64,000 nt of DNA from Mucilaginibacter sp. KACC 22773 (lineage in GTDB: Bacteria; Bacteroidota; Bacteroidia; Sphingobacteriales; Sphingobacteriaceae). The stretch covers positions 1,488,001 to 1,552,000 of the forward strand of contig NZ_CP117883.1 in NCBI RefSeq assembly GCF_028736215.1. Direction: 5' to 3'. Positions within the stretch are counted from its first letter, which is position 1; each line of letters starts with the position of its first letter. The notes beneath the pieces are model-generated. The model made no database searches, was not told where the DNA came from, and saw nothing but the letters and a program-made list of their open reading frames with translations. Below, piece by piece: positions 17,002-25,717 of the stretch. Position numbers and translations under genes: made by a program.

Positions 17002-17457
17002 AATTAAAACATCCACTTCCTTTTCGGTAGATGCAGGTTTCGGGCCGGTGCTGGTCATCTCGACTTTGAGGGTTTTGTGGGTTTCGGTTGATGTTTTAGT
17101 TGCTCCTGGCTTGTCATTCCAGCCCATGCTTTTCAGTGCGAATATGGTAGCGGTTGGTTTTTCAAAAAGTAATTGCTGGTATGCGGCTTCAATACGCAAT
17201 CGGGCATGTTTAAAAGGCCTTGAATATTTTCGCATCTCTTCATATTGCTTAAAATCTATCATACTATCAAACCCAAGGAATAAAGCCAGGCTGCTAATGG
17301 TAGGGAATTCTGGCTCACGGCTATAAATTTTCTGAATTGGTTTTGCTGAGCGTCCTTTTGGCTGCGTTAATTCATACTCTCCTTTAATGTATAAAAAATA
17401 ATCGTCTATCAACTCGCCCAACTGTTGGGCGTTTTTGAATTTATAAGAAGTTTTCAT
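16999..17457 (-). CDS. terS: Phage terminase small subunit
   Basis: A 152-residue protein using the start at 17457 (MKTSYKFKNAQQ). An upstream in-frame ATG at 17484 reads through the palindromic element (MPIGI...) and is less likely. It has the helical layout of DNA-binding terminase small subunits: N-terminal HTH-like helices with PTISSLALFLGFDS (about 60-75) and later helices, then a polar tail. Position directly before the large subunit supports the call. Upstream are a TACATTTG -7 motif (17495-17502, minus strand) and two repeated regulatory elements. Confidence 0.8.
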   Translation of the reverse strand: MKTSYKFKNAQQLGELIDDYFLYIKGEYELTQPKGRSAKPIQKIYSREPEFPTISSLALFLGFDSMIDFKQYEEMRKYSRPFKHARLRIEAAYQQLLFEKPTATIFALKSMGWNDKPGATKTSTETHKTLKVEMTSTGPKPASTEKEVDVLI

Positions 17458-17460
17458 TGT

Positions 17461-17484
17461 TATGTTTAAAATGCCGATTGGCAT
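17461..17484 (-). promoter_or_regulatory. Phage-region 24-bp palindromic element, copy 4
   Basis: TATGTTTAAA followed by ATGCCGATTGGCAT (17471-17484). It lies between a TACATTTG -7 box (17495-17502 on the minus strand) and the small terminase start, so it would be in the 5' untranslated region or at the operator position. Confidence 0.65.
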
Positions 17485-17518
17485 AAAGTAGAATCAAATG
17501 TAAGGATATTTTTTTAAT

Positions 17519-17539
17519 TATGCTAATTTTTTTGGTAAA
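17519..17539 (-). promoter_or_regulatory. Repeated upstream motif, copy 3
   Basis: TATGCTAATTTTTTTGGTAA differs at two positions from the copies at 8081 and 9204. It lies upstream of the small terminase gene's likely -7 box. Confidence 0.45.
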
Positions 17540-17544
17540 ATATT

Positions 17545-17711
17545 TTGGTTCATTGATTCATTGGTTCACTTGTTCATTAGTTCATTGGTCTTGTCTGGCG
17601 GTATACCGGGCAGGGGAGTTCGGCAGCGAGAGTTTAAAGCCTTGTATCCGTTACGCCCGCGTTTACCAATGAACCAATGAACCAATGAACCAATGAACTA
17701 AAGTGAACTAA
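17545..17711. repeat. Inverted pair of octamer-repeat arms (GGTTCATT/AATGAACC)
   Basis: The left arm (17545-17590) is exact-phase GGTTCATT/GATTCATT/AGTTCATT. The right arm (17664-17711) is GAACCAAT repeated. The core edges (GGTCTT-TCTGGCGG and CCCGCGTT) are shared with the element at 29981-30144, so the two are copies of one family. Confidence 0.9.
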
Positions 17712-17747
17712 ATTATTTTCTTTTTAAAAAGAAAATAATTACATTTG
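17711..17747 (+). promoter_or_regulatory. Operator palindrome and promoter of the toxin-antitoxin operon
   Basis: A perfect 30-bp palindrome spans 17711-17740 (half-site AATTATTTTCTTTTT). It runs directly into a TACATTTG -7 box at 17740-17747. The antitoxin ATG is only four bases further, so the transcript is probably leaderless or nearly so. Autoregulation by the HTH antitoxin is expected. Confidence 0.75.
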
Positions 17748-17750
17748 TGT

Positions 17751-18254
17751 ATGAAATCAGTAAAAGGGCAGTATACCACAACAAGCGCCAAGCAGGTGCC
17801 TTCAAAACCGTATGTAATACCTGAACATGATGCATCGGCATTTATGTTACATGATTTGTTTGTGCCTTACGAAACTTATTTTAAATCGCCACTGGCCAAG
17901 CTTGGTGCCATAAAACACGGTTTGCAATCTGCCGCCCTCACCGATTTAATTCGTGTTACGGGCGCAACGCAAATTGATGTTGCCAAATGGCTTGATATCA
18001 CCGAGCCAACCCTGCGTAAACACATCCAGGGCGCAAGGGATTTAAACCAGGGCCTGAGCGAGCACATCATCCAGCTTTTTGAACTTTTTAATAAAGGCCT
18101 TGATACCTTTGGCACGCTTGATGAATTTAAAAGCTGGTTAAAGCATTACAACCCCGGCATTGATGCCATCCCCTTTGATTTGCTCGATACCATCACCGGT
18201 ATCAACATTGTGATAGCTCAGCTTATCCGTATTGATTACGGGGTTTTGGCTTAA
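17751..18254 (+). CDS. Xre/MbcA/ParS-type antitoxin
   Basis: A 167-residue antitoxin. The middle has HTH helices (IRVTGATQIDVAKWLDITEPTLRKH, split here as two helices around residues 65-90). The C-terminal half follows the MbcA/ParS toxin-binding pattern: a LFNKGLDTFGTLDEFKSWL block then IPFDLLDTITG and LIRIDYGVLA. It is expected to block the RES toxin encoded 134 bp downstream and repress its own promoter through the 30-bp palindrome. The ATG at 17751 was chosen; an upstream TTG lies inside the -7 box. Confidence 0.9.
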   Translation: MKSVKGQYTTTSAKQVPSKPYVIPEHDASAFMLHDLFVPYETYFKSPLAKLGAIKHGLQSAALTDLIRVTGATQIDVAKWLDITEPTLRKHIQGARDLNQGLSEHIIQLFELFNKGLDTFGTLDEFKSWLKHYNPGIDAIPFDLLDTITGINIVIAQLIRIDYGVLA

Positions 18255-18257
18255 TTA

Positions 18258-18386
18258 ATTATAGAATTATCGATTTACTGAATTACTGATTTTGCATGGT
18301 TGCCTCAAATTTAGATAATCCGACTAAATCAATAATTAACAATTCAGTAAATCAATAATTCAGTAAATCGATAATTAAATAATTAA
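18258..18386. repeat. Octamer-type arrays between antitoxin and toxin
   Basis: ATCGATTTACTGAATTACTG-like units at 18258-18291 face AATTCAGTAAATCAAT-type units (18338-18386). They separate two genes that normally overlap or nearly touch, and end two bases before the toxin start. Confidence 0.8.
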
Positions 18387-18388
18387 AC

Positions 18389-18853
18389 TTGCTCACCTAC
18401 CGCATAAGCCAAACCAAATATGCCCATGACCGTAAAGGTTCGGGGATCGACGGGAGATGGAACTCGGCGGGCCAGTATGTTATTTACACGGGTGGTTCCC
18501 TGGCGCTTTCCTGTTTAGAAAAACTTGCCCATTCGGTTGGTACGTCGTTACAAAGCGGCAATTTCTCGGTGATCATTATCGAAGTTCCGGATAAACTACC
18601 CATCGCCGAAATAACGATCAGCCAACTTACCAAGCTCAACGAACAATGGGCCAAGGTGATTAATTACCCCATTACCCAACAGCTGGGCGATGAATGGCTG
18701 CATAAAATGGAAACCGCGATTTTAAAAGTACCATCGGCAATTATTGACCTGGAATATAACTACCTGCTTAACCCGGCCCACCCGGATTTTGAAAAAATAA
18801 AAATTCGCAGCGTAAACAAATTTACTTTCGACCCAAGGTTGAAGGCGCAATAA
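18389..18853 (+). CDS. RES-domain toxin (NAD+-degrading type)
   Basis: A 154-residue RES toxin. The family hallmarks are present: Arg in LTYRIS, RWNSAGQYVIYTGGSLALSCLE with the conserved Glu, and a later Ser-containing region (YNYLLNPAHPDF). Known RES toxins deplete NAD+. The only workable start is TTG at 18389, because an in-frame TAA lies just upstream. The spacer to the antitoxin gene is a 130-bp repeat array, which is unusual for such operons. Weak TTG initiation would keep toxin output low. Confidence 0.88.
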   Translation: MLTYRISQTKYAHDRKGSGIDGRWNSAGQYVIYTGGSLALSCLEKLAHSVGTSLQSGNFSVIIIEVPDKLPIAEITISQLTKLNEQWAKVINYPITQQLGDEWLHKMETAILKVPSAIIDLEYNYLLNPAHPDFEKIKIRSVNKFTFDPRLKAQ

Positions 18854-18943
18854 AAGCCCTGGTATTTAAATTGATATAAATAGGTAAATGGTATAATTAT
18901 GCTATACTTGTAATTTTATCAAACTTTAAAATGCCAAATAATA

Positions 18944-20194
18944 ATGCCTGGCAAAATATTCACTTTTAGTTTTGCGCTCATTGTCCTGATGTTTGGTTGC
19001 TCGGTATTATACGCGCAGGATAAAAGGTATATTCCGCTTGGGCACTCTAAGCTTAAAGATACTATTGTTGCCACCCCGGCTGATACGGCCAATGAAAAGG
19101 ATATTATCGACGTTATCAGCTCAGTTTTTGTTAAGGCCGATAAAAATGCAAAAGTCGATTCCATCGGCACAAAACCTGTACTTTCTATTTTGCCGGCTTT
19201 CGGCTACACATTGCAAACATCCCTGGCGGCTACCATATCCGGCAACATTGCTTTTCGCACAGCGCCAAAGGCCCGCATCTCTACCATCACCATAAACCCG
19301 GCCTATACTCAAAAAAAACAAGTTATTGTACCACTGCTGGCCAGCATCTGGACAAAGAATAACCAGTTTAATATTATCAGCGATTTAAGGTATTTTAAAT
19401 ACCCACAGAGCACCTTTGGTTTAGGCAGCCATTCAAACATGGTAAACGAAAATCCGCTTGATTTCTCTTTTTTCAGGATTAATGAAACGGTTTTGCGTAA
19501 TATTGGCGGCAACTTTTTTGCCGGCCTGGGCTATATTTTTGACGACCGCTGGAACATGCAGGAAAAAGGCCAGTTAAATGGCGGCGTATCCGATTATGAA
19601 AAATATGGCCCGGTACCGCGCGCAATATCAACCGGTTTAACATTTAATGCACTATTTGATAGCCGCGATAATTCTATAAACCCGGCGCGGGGTTTTTATA
19701 CAGCAATAACCTACCGGGATAATTTTACTTTTTTGGGTAGCACAAGGCCCTGGCGTTCGCTTATTATTGATATCAGAAAGTACTATCATTTACCCGGCAA
19801 TTCAGAAAATGTTTTTGCCATATGGTCATACAACTGGTTGATACTTAATGGCCGTCCGGCTTACCTGGAATTGCCTTCAACCGCCAACGATCAAAATTTT
19901 ACTACCGGTCGTGGCTATATCCAGGGCCGTTTTCGCGGCGCCCAGATGATATATCTTGAAGGGGAGTATCGGTTTAAAATTATCCGTAACGGTTTATTGG
20001 GCGGTGTATTGTTTGTAAATGGCCAGTCGTTTTCTGCCGGGCCAGGTACTGGATTGCAGGCACCACAACCTGGCTATGGACCGGGCTTGCGTATCAAGCT
20101 TAATAAAGTATCAAAAACAAATATCGCTATTGATTATGGCTTCGGCAGGCAGGGCTCCAGGGGATTGTTCATTAATGTAGGCGAAGTTTTTTAA
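18944..20194 (+). CDS. Omp85/BamA-family outer-membrane barrel protein
   Basis: A 416-residue protein with a signal peptide (cleavage near YAQ, about residue 25). The mature part lacks POTRA domains and is a beta barrel of the surface-antigen (D15) type. It shows the PARGFYTAITYRD strand, the GRGYIQGRFRG motif (about 330-340) and a final aromatic residue (VGEVF) suited to outer-membrane insertion. Members without POTRA domains are common in Bacteroidota; exact role unknown, possibly lipid or protein export. It is preceded by an A/T-rich promoter-like region and stands alone. Confidence 0.82.
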   Translation: MPGKIFTFSFALIVLMFGCSVLYAQDKRYIPLGHSKLKDTIVATPADTANEKDIIDVISSVFVKADKNAKVDSIGTKPVLSILPAFGYTLQTSLAATISGNIAFRTAPKARISTITINPAYTQKKQVIVPLLASIWTKNNQFNIISDLRYFKYPQSTFGLGSHSNMVNENPLDFSFFRINETVLRNIGGNFFAGLGYIFDDRWNMQEKGQLNGGVSDYEKYGPVPRAISTGLTFNALFDSRDNSINPARGFYTAITYRDNFTFLGSTRPWRSLIIDIRKYYHLPGNSENVFAIWSYNWLILNGRPAYLELPSTANDQNFTTGRGYIQGRFRGAQMIYLEGEYRFKIIRNGLLGGVLFVNGQSFSAGPGTGLQAPQPGYGPGLRIKLNKVSKTNIAIDYGFGRQGSRGLFINVGEVF

Positions 20195-20386
20195 CGCCCC
20201 ACCCCAAAGCTTTTTAAGGGTGTTTGTTAGTTAAATATGGGTATAATATATAATATTCCGAAAAATAATATCGTAGCGGTGTTTATGTATCATATGGGCG
20301 TTAAAAAAAGTTAAATATTTACTAAATTAATTCCGGTTGGTAAATATTTGGAATTTTTATTGTTAGCTTTATACATCAAATAACCT

Positions 20387-20980
20387 ATGAATAGGATCCG
20401 GTTTACTAAATGGTTTGTTTTATATGCTTTACTTATCTCGGTGGTGGTTTCATCATGTCAGAAAGATGAGAGTGTTAAGGATATGGAGACTGCCAAACCG
20501 GCAACGGCTGCTGATAGCACAGCCTTAGGTATTATTAATAACCCGGGTAATTTTTTGGCCGGAAAGGGAACATTAAAAGTAACCATAGAGGATTCTACCT
20601 ATACTTTTGATGCCGCAACAGATTCGATAGCATTCATCAACGTACATAACGGCGATAACAAGTATTTTGGCATTACAGCCATCAACAAGGCGCATACCAT
20701 GAGTTTTGGAATAAGCTCAGAAGGTTTTGCCTCTGCCAATATTAACAGCAAGGTTGCTGGCAGCCAGTTTTTGTTTACGGTTGATGAAAAAAAGCCACTG
20801 CTGCAATACACGCTAACCAAATTTGTTGGCAAGGATGATTCGGGCAAGATAACTATTGATAAATACAACAAGGATAATATGATAGCAAAAGGTACATTCT
20901 TTACCTTTTTGGCCAAAGACGATAAAGAAAACTCGCCATTTTATCGTGTAGAAGGCAGTTTCGAGCTCCAGCTTAAATAA
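20387..20980 (+). CDS. Lipoprotein of unknown function
   Basis: A 197-residue protein. The signal peptide ends in lipobox VVSSC (Cys24), so it should be a lipid-anchored envelope protein. The mature domain (about 55-195) is beta-rich with LKVTIEDSTYTFDA near its start, typical of a small beta-sandwich of secreted Bacteroidota lipoproteins. No named family assigned. A TTG about 47 bp before the start and a TAGCTTTA box nearer the gene form a plausible promoter. It stands alone between the Omp85 protein and the RNA-binding protein. Confidence 0.7.
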   Translation: MNRIRFTKWFVLYALLISVVVSSCQKDESVKDMETAKPATAADSTALGIINNPGNFLAGKGTLKVTIEDSTYTFDAATDSIAFINVHNGDNKYFGITAINKAHTMSFGISSEGFASANINSKVAGSQFLFTVDEKKPLLQYTLTKFVGKDDSGKITIDKYNKDNMIAKGTFFTFLAKDDKENSPFYRVEGSFELQLK

Positions 20981-21135
20981 TTATCATTTCTTTTAATAGC
21001 CTTTATTTATATTGTGAGTTAATATTGCTTGCGTAATTTAAAGGTAAAAAAGCCGTTGCAACCAAGCTATTTACAAAGGTAGCGGGTAAAATACCCCTTA
21101 TTTTTTGTACCTTTATGCAAATTTTAAAGACATTG

Positions 21136-21438
21136 ATGAAAGTATTTATTGCAGGGCTTCCTTTAGAAGTAGATGAGGCCGAATTAACAGCAGTTTTTGG
21201 TGATTTTGGGCCGGTTAAATCGCTCAGGATCATTAAAGACCGCGAAACAAAAGAGAGTAAGGGTTTTGGGTTTGTAGAGATGGTGAACGATAACGAAGCG
21301 AAGGAAGCGATAAGGTGTATGAATGGCGCAAGTTATTATGGACGCAGGATTACAGTTAACATAGCCGAAGACAAAGGGCCTGGTTTTAACGGCGGTGGCA
21401 ACACTGGTGGTGGAAAAGGCGGTTTCAGGCGCAACTAA
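21136..21438 (+). CDS. RRM-type RNA-binding protein
   Basis: A 100-residue protein made of one RNA recognition motif: RNP2 VFIAGL (3-8), RNP1 KGFGFVEM (about 41-48), followed by a Gly-rich tail (GGGNTGGGKGG) and Arg at the end. Such single-RRM proteins resemble cold-shock-induced RNA chaperones in cyanobacteria and Bacteroidota. I chose the ATG at 21136 (MKVFIAG), because it gives the usual start directly before RNP2; an upstream ATG would add seven residues. An intrinsic terminator follows at 21471. Confidence 0.88.
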   Translation: MKVFIAGLPLEVDEAELTAVFGDFGPVKSLRIIKDRETKESKGFGFVEMVNDNEAKEAIRCMNGASYYGRRITVNIAEDKGPGFNGGGNTGGGKGGFRRN

Positions 21439-21470
21439 GAGCTTTAAAATTTATTCTTTTTTTAGATATG

Positions 21471-21494
21471 AGCCGGGCTATGTCCGGCTTTTTT
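21471..21494 (+). terminator. Intrinsic terminator after the RRM gene
   Basis: AGCCGG (21471-21476) pairs with CCGGCT (21484-21489), followed by a run of T. Confidence 0.75.
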
Positions 21495-21719
21495 GTGTCC
21501 GAAAATTGGGGTTAAGCCCGCCCTGTTTTTCTTGTTTAAATGCAAGGTTTTAAATTTGATTATCTGATAGATAAATGCCTAATTTAGTATTACTTATAAT
21601 ACCAATTTCTTCGGCTTTCATATTTAAATTATATTATATGCCTAACCTATACAAATCTTTTAAATTTGGCACTTATAAGCCCTTAGTGCTTTGGTTGTTT
21701 TACAAATTAGCCTAAACAA

Positions 21720-24700
21720 GTGCAGGCGTCTGTAAAAGTATCGGCTATTTTAGTTTTGCTGTTATTTACGGCAATCATATCTTTTGGCCAGGCCCCGGAT
21801 ATCAGTTATCCAACACCAAATGTTTACAAGATTAATACAGTTATAACGGCGTTGAAGCCAACTAATACCGGCGGCGAGGTGCCCGCGACCATTTACGGCC
21901 AAACCGATGTGCTGGCCGGCACCGGTTTACATGGCGCGCAGGATGGCAGCGCCAACCAGGCACAGTTTACAGAGCCGTATGGAATGGCGACTGATGCTGA
22001 AGGCAATATTTACCTTGCCGATGCCGATAATTACCGTATCCGTAAAATTACCCCGCAGGGTATGGTGTCAACCCTGGCGCCTGATGGAATTCCGGGAGGG
22101 CCAAATTTTGCTTCTCCCAAATTTAACCTCCCGTATGGCGTGGTAAGGGACGCCGCCGGTAATTTATTTGTAGCCAATTATGGTAACCATAATATATTAA
22201 AAATAGTACCTGATGGTACAATAACCGTATTTGCAGGCGGCTTACTAATTGGTACGCCCCTGGATGGGCAAGGTACGGCTGCCAGTATTATTAACCCTAA
22301 TGCCATAGCTATAGATGCTGCCGGTACCCTTTATGTATCTGACGGTAGTAACCTTATTCGTAAAATTTCGCCTACAGGCTATGTATATACATTTGTGGGT
22401 AGCGGTACGGCAGCCACCGTGGATGGAAAATACAATACAGCAAGCTTTAAACAACCGGCAGGGATTGTGGTTGATGCTACAGGCAACCTATATATTGCCG
22501 AACAAGGAGGTAATGTTATAAGAAAAGTAAGCCCTTTTGGCGATGTAACAACTTTTGCCGGCAGCGGTACATTTGGTGCCGGCGACGGTACGGGTACGGC
22601 AGCAAAGTTTGCTTTCCCAACCGGTATCACAATTGATAAATCTGGAAACCTGTACGTAGCCGACCGGGGTAATGGTACAATAAGGAAAATAACCCCCGAC
22701 CAGGTGGTTACTACCATTGCAGGCGGAGGGCCAAGGGGCACCCAGAGTGGGGTTGGAACAGGTGTTTATTTTAGTAGCCCGGCAGGCATAACTTTGGGCC
22801 CCGATGGGAATTTGATTGTATCTGAATTTGACGGCAATTATTTAAAAAAAGTAATAACTACTGGCTACACTATTGATAAGGCGCTGCCAACAGGTTTGGT
22901 GTTTGATCCTAAAACGGGCATTATAACTGGAACGCCAACAGTGATATGGCCAGCTACCGATTATGTTGTTACAGCTTACAACGCCGGAGGGAGCAGCAGC
23001 TTTACGCTAAACATTGAAGTAAGGGAATTTGTGGGCAACATTACGGCTTCGGCAGTAACCGGTGATATAAATATTTGCGAGGGCTCACCTTCACCTTACT
23101 TGCAGTTTACGGTTGAGGGTACAAATTTAGCTTCAAATATAGATGTTGCGCCTCCGGCCGGTTTCCAGGTTTCCGCAAGTCCTGCGGCGGGTTATAATGA
23201 TTTTATGTTCCTGGTATTGCAGAGCAATAAAGTTAAGCCCATAACACTTTATCTGAAATTAAAAGAAAATCTGACTGCCGCAACACATGCAGGCAATTTG
23301 ATATTATCATCAGTTGGTGCAGAAAATGTTAATGTGCCGCTTACCGCCCAGGTAAATAAATTACCAGTAGTTGAGCCGGTTATAAACCCGCAGCCTTATT
23401 GCGAAGGCGCGGTAACTTCGCCCATAGTTTTTACGGGTACCGGCGATGTTTATAGCTGGACAAATAATAACCCGGCCATTGGCCTGCCGGCTGGCGGTAC
23501 AGGAAATATATCTTTTACAGCTATTAATAAAACCAGTCTGCCTTTAATCGCCACTGTAACGGTTACACCAAATTCTGCCACAGGCTCAATGTGTGCCGGT
23601 AAACCGGTTACTTTTACCATAAAAGTTAACCCCGCGGCAACGCCAACGGTTGTCATCAACCAGGTTAATATACCGTGTGCCGGTCAGTTAGTATCTTTTA
23701 ATGCTACGGCAGCCAATGCAGGTGCCAATCCTGCATATCAATGGCAGGTAAACGGGGCAAATGCAGGAACCGATAACGCAGTTTTCAACAGTAGTACTTT
23801 ACAGGCCAATGACGCAGTTACCTGTACCGTAACGGCTGCGGACTTGCTTTGCAGTGCACCAGCTACGTCAAATACACTCAGGGTATCTTATAAGCCCGAC
23901 GCCGCCCCCCCAACGGTAAGTATTGATAAGACAGGTGACATTAGCGGCTGCTCGGGCGGTAGTTTTGTGTTTACGGCTATAGCAGTAAATGAAGGCCTTA
24001 ATCCAACTTATCAATGGCTTTTAAACGGCTTGCCGGTTGTTAACAACGCCGGCAAAACTTATACCACTAATACCTTGGCCAACGGCGACAGGATAACTTG
24101 TGTGGTTATCAACAATGATGGCTGCACACCAATTGTTTCACAGGTATCGGCACCGGCAAATATTATTATAACACCGGTACAGGTAAGTACCGTAACCATT
24201 AGTTCATCGGTTGCTATACCCATATGTGCAGCCAGCACGGTTACTTTTACCCCGTTGCCTGCCAATTATCAAACATCTGAAGGCTTACCTACCTATGTTT
24301 GGTATTTGAATGGCGCTCCGGTTGGCAGTGCCGATACTTATACAACTAATACCCTTACCGACGGTGACGAGGTATATTGCCTTATGACTACGTATGGTAA
24401 ATGTGTTACGCCTGCACCTGTTCAATCAAACATAATTAAAGTGCTGATAAAGCCGGTTATTTTGCCAACGGTTAGTATTAATCCGAACGGTACAGTCAGC
24501 TCGTGTTCGGGAGCTGCGCTTTCTTTCACCGCCATGGCCACTAACGCGGGTAGTAACCCAACTTACCAATGGATGGTAAACGGGCAGCAAATTAATAATC
24601 CGGGCAGTGTGTATGCCACCAGTACGTTGGCCGGGGGCGATAAAGTAACGTGCGTGGTTGTAAATAGCGATGGTTGCACACCTGTTTCCTCGCCGATATC

Positions 24701-25292
24701 TGAAGTTGCAAATATTATTGCCGATCCTGTTCAGGTGAGTACGGTTACTATAGCGGCATCAGTGCCTATGCCTGTATGCCAGGGTAAAGAAATAACTTTT
24801 ACACCTACACCGGCAAACTATCAAACCGGTAGCGGTGTGCCAACGTACTTATGGTATTTAAATGGCGCACTGGTAAGCAACAGCGATACTTATACTACTA
24901 AGATGTTAGCTGATGGCGACCAGGTGTATTGTGTTATGACTACGTATGGCAAATGTGTTGCCCCCACGCCGGCCCAATCAAACATCATCGATGTAAGCCT
25001 TAAGCCCGAAGCTGGTTGTATCATAGCGCCCATAGTTATACCCAATGCATTTACGCCCAATGGCGATGGCCGTAATGATACCTGGAGCATACCGGCGCTG
25101 GCAAATTATCCGGGATGCATAGTAAACGTGTTTAACCGTCATGGTATTTCGGTATTCAGATCGGTAGATTATAAACAGGCCTGGAACGGAAATTACAATA
25201 GCGGTATTGTACCATCCGGAACGTACTATTATATCATCGAGCCCCAAAAAGGGCACGCAAAATTATCCGGGTATGTAGTTGTTATAAGATAA
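21720..25292 (+). CDS. Secreted NHL/Ig-repeat protein with type IX sorting domain
   Basis: A 1190-residue secreted protein with GTG start. After a signal peptide (to about residue 24), residues 60-390 form NHL beta-propeller repeats (repeated blocks of the type G-A-GNLYVAD-N-IRKI-P-G-V-T-AG). A putative Ig (He_PIG) domain follows at about 385-440, then several Ig-like modules. Two of them form a pair of about 180 residues that is duplicated (about 735-915 and 920-1090). The last 85 residues (PNAFTPNGDGRNDTW to YVVVIR) are a CHU_C/type B sorting domain for type IX secretion. Likely a cell-surface or released binding protein. Confidence 0.9.
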   Translation: MQASVKVSAILVLLLFTAIISFGQAPDISYPTPNVYKINTVITALKPTNTGGEVPATIYGQTDVLAGTGLHGAQDGSANQAQFTEPYGMATDAEGNIYLADADNYRIRKITPQGMVSTLAPDGIPGGPNFASPKFNLPYGVVRDAAGNLFVANYGNHNILKIVPDGTITVFAGGLLIGTPLDGQGTAASIINPNAIAIDAAGTLYVSDGSNLIRKISPTGYVYTFVGSGTAATVDGKYNTASFKQPAGIVVDATGNLYIAEQGGNVIRKVSPFGDVTTFAGSGTFGAGDGTGTAAKFAFPTGITIDKSGNLYVADRGNGTIRKITPDQVVTTIAGGGPRGTQSGVGTGVYFSSPAGITLGPDGNLIVSEFDGNYLKKVITTGYTIDKALPTGLVFDPKTGIITGTPTVIWPATDYVVTAYNAGGSSSFTLNIEVREFVGNITASAVTGDINICEGSPSPYLQFTVEGTNLASNIDVAPPAGFQVSASPAAGYNDFMFLVLQSNKVKPITLYLKLKENLTAATHAGNLILSSVGAENVNVPLTAQVNKLPVVEPVINPQPYCEGAVTSPIVFTGTGDVYSWTNNNPAIGLPAGGTGNISFTAINKTSLPLIATVTVTPNSATGSMCAGKPVTFTIKVNPAATPTVVINQVNIPCAGQLVSFNATAANAGANPAYQWQVNGANAGTDNAVFNSSTLQANDAVTCTVTAADLLCSAPATSNTLRVSYKPDAAPPTVSIDKTGDISGCSGGSFVFTAIAVNEGLNPTYQWLLNGLPVVNNAGKTYTTNTLANGDRITCVVINNDGCTPIVSQVSAPANIIITPVQVSTVTISSSVAIPICAASTVTFTPLPANYQTSEGLPTYVWYLNGAPVGSADTYTTNTLTDGDEVYCLMTTYGKCVTPAPVQSNIIKVLIKPVILPTVSINPNGTVSSCSGAALSFTAMATNAGSNPTYQWMVNGQQINNPGSVYATSTLAGGDKVTCVVVNSDGCTPVSSPISEVANIIADPVQVSTVTIAASVPMPVCQGKEITFTPTPANYQTGSGVPTYLWYLNGALVSNSDTYTTKMLADGDQVYCVMTTYGKCVAPTPAQSNIIDVSLKPEAGCIIAPIVIPNAFTPNGDGRNDTWSIPALANYPGCIVNVFNRHGISVFRSVDYKQAWNGNYNSGIVPSGTYYYIIEPQKGHAKLSGYVVVIR
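23920..24990 (+). repeat. Internal duplication of an Ig-module pair
   Basis: About 530 bp starting near 23920 are repeated from about 24460. Matching protein landmarks are SGCSGG/SSCSGA, NPTYQWLLNG/NPTYQWMVNG, ANYQTSEG/ANYQTGSG and MTTYGKCV in both copies. Confidence 0.75.
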
Positions 25293-25360
25293 CAGGATAA
25301 AAGCAAAATAAGCAAAGCCCGCTGCTTAAAGCAAGTCGTTTTTTATTTGGGTAAAGTAAA

Positions 25361-25717
25361 TTAGCAGGCCTGCGATAATTCGGCACTATTAACGCCGAAT
25401 TTATCCAATAAGTTATCGAGTTTGCTATTTAGCTCATTTAACTGAATTTTACCTTCGTTAAAGGCTTGGGTCAGTTGCGCTATGTCAAATTCGATGTCTG
25501 ACAAAACGTTGGATTTGTTTTCTGGTGTACCCTGCCTAAGCTGTTGCTGATTTTCCAACGCGTTGATTTTATATTCGGCAGCGGTAAGCAGGTAAAGTTG
25601 TTGCACATCATCTGTATAAATGTTGTTACTTACTTTACTAACTTGTTGTTTGTTGAACATTACTAAAATAATTGCGGCAACGATACCACTAATTAAAAGC
25701 GACATTACAGGATCCAT
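25361..25717 (-). CDS. Small single-pass membrane protein with coiled coil
   Basis: A 118-residue protein. One transmembrane helix at the very N-terminus (about 4-21) is followed by KQQVSKV and a long polar helix. The last 50 residues form an amphipathic LTQAFNEGKIQLNELNSKLDNLLDKF helix. The same layout and several matching positions occur in the plus-strand protein at 29677-29988, so the two are probably paralogues. Function unknown; no neighbours hint at one. Confidence 0.6.
   Translation of the reverse strand: MDPVMSLLISGIVAAIILVMFNKQQVSKVSNNIYTDDVQQLYLLTAAEYKINALENQQQLRQGTPENKSNVLSDIEFDIAQLTQAFNEGKIQLNELNSKLDNLLDKFGVNSAELSQAC

Noticed and set aside
17457..17484. Small terminase start at MPIGI
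   Set aside because: The same Met-Pro-Ile-Gly appears at 3855 because both come from the repeated palindrome; the later ATG is preferred.
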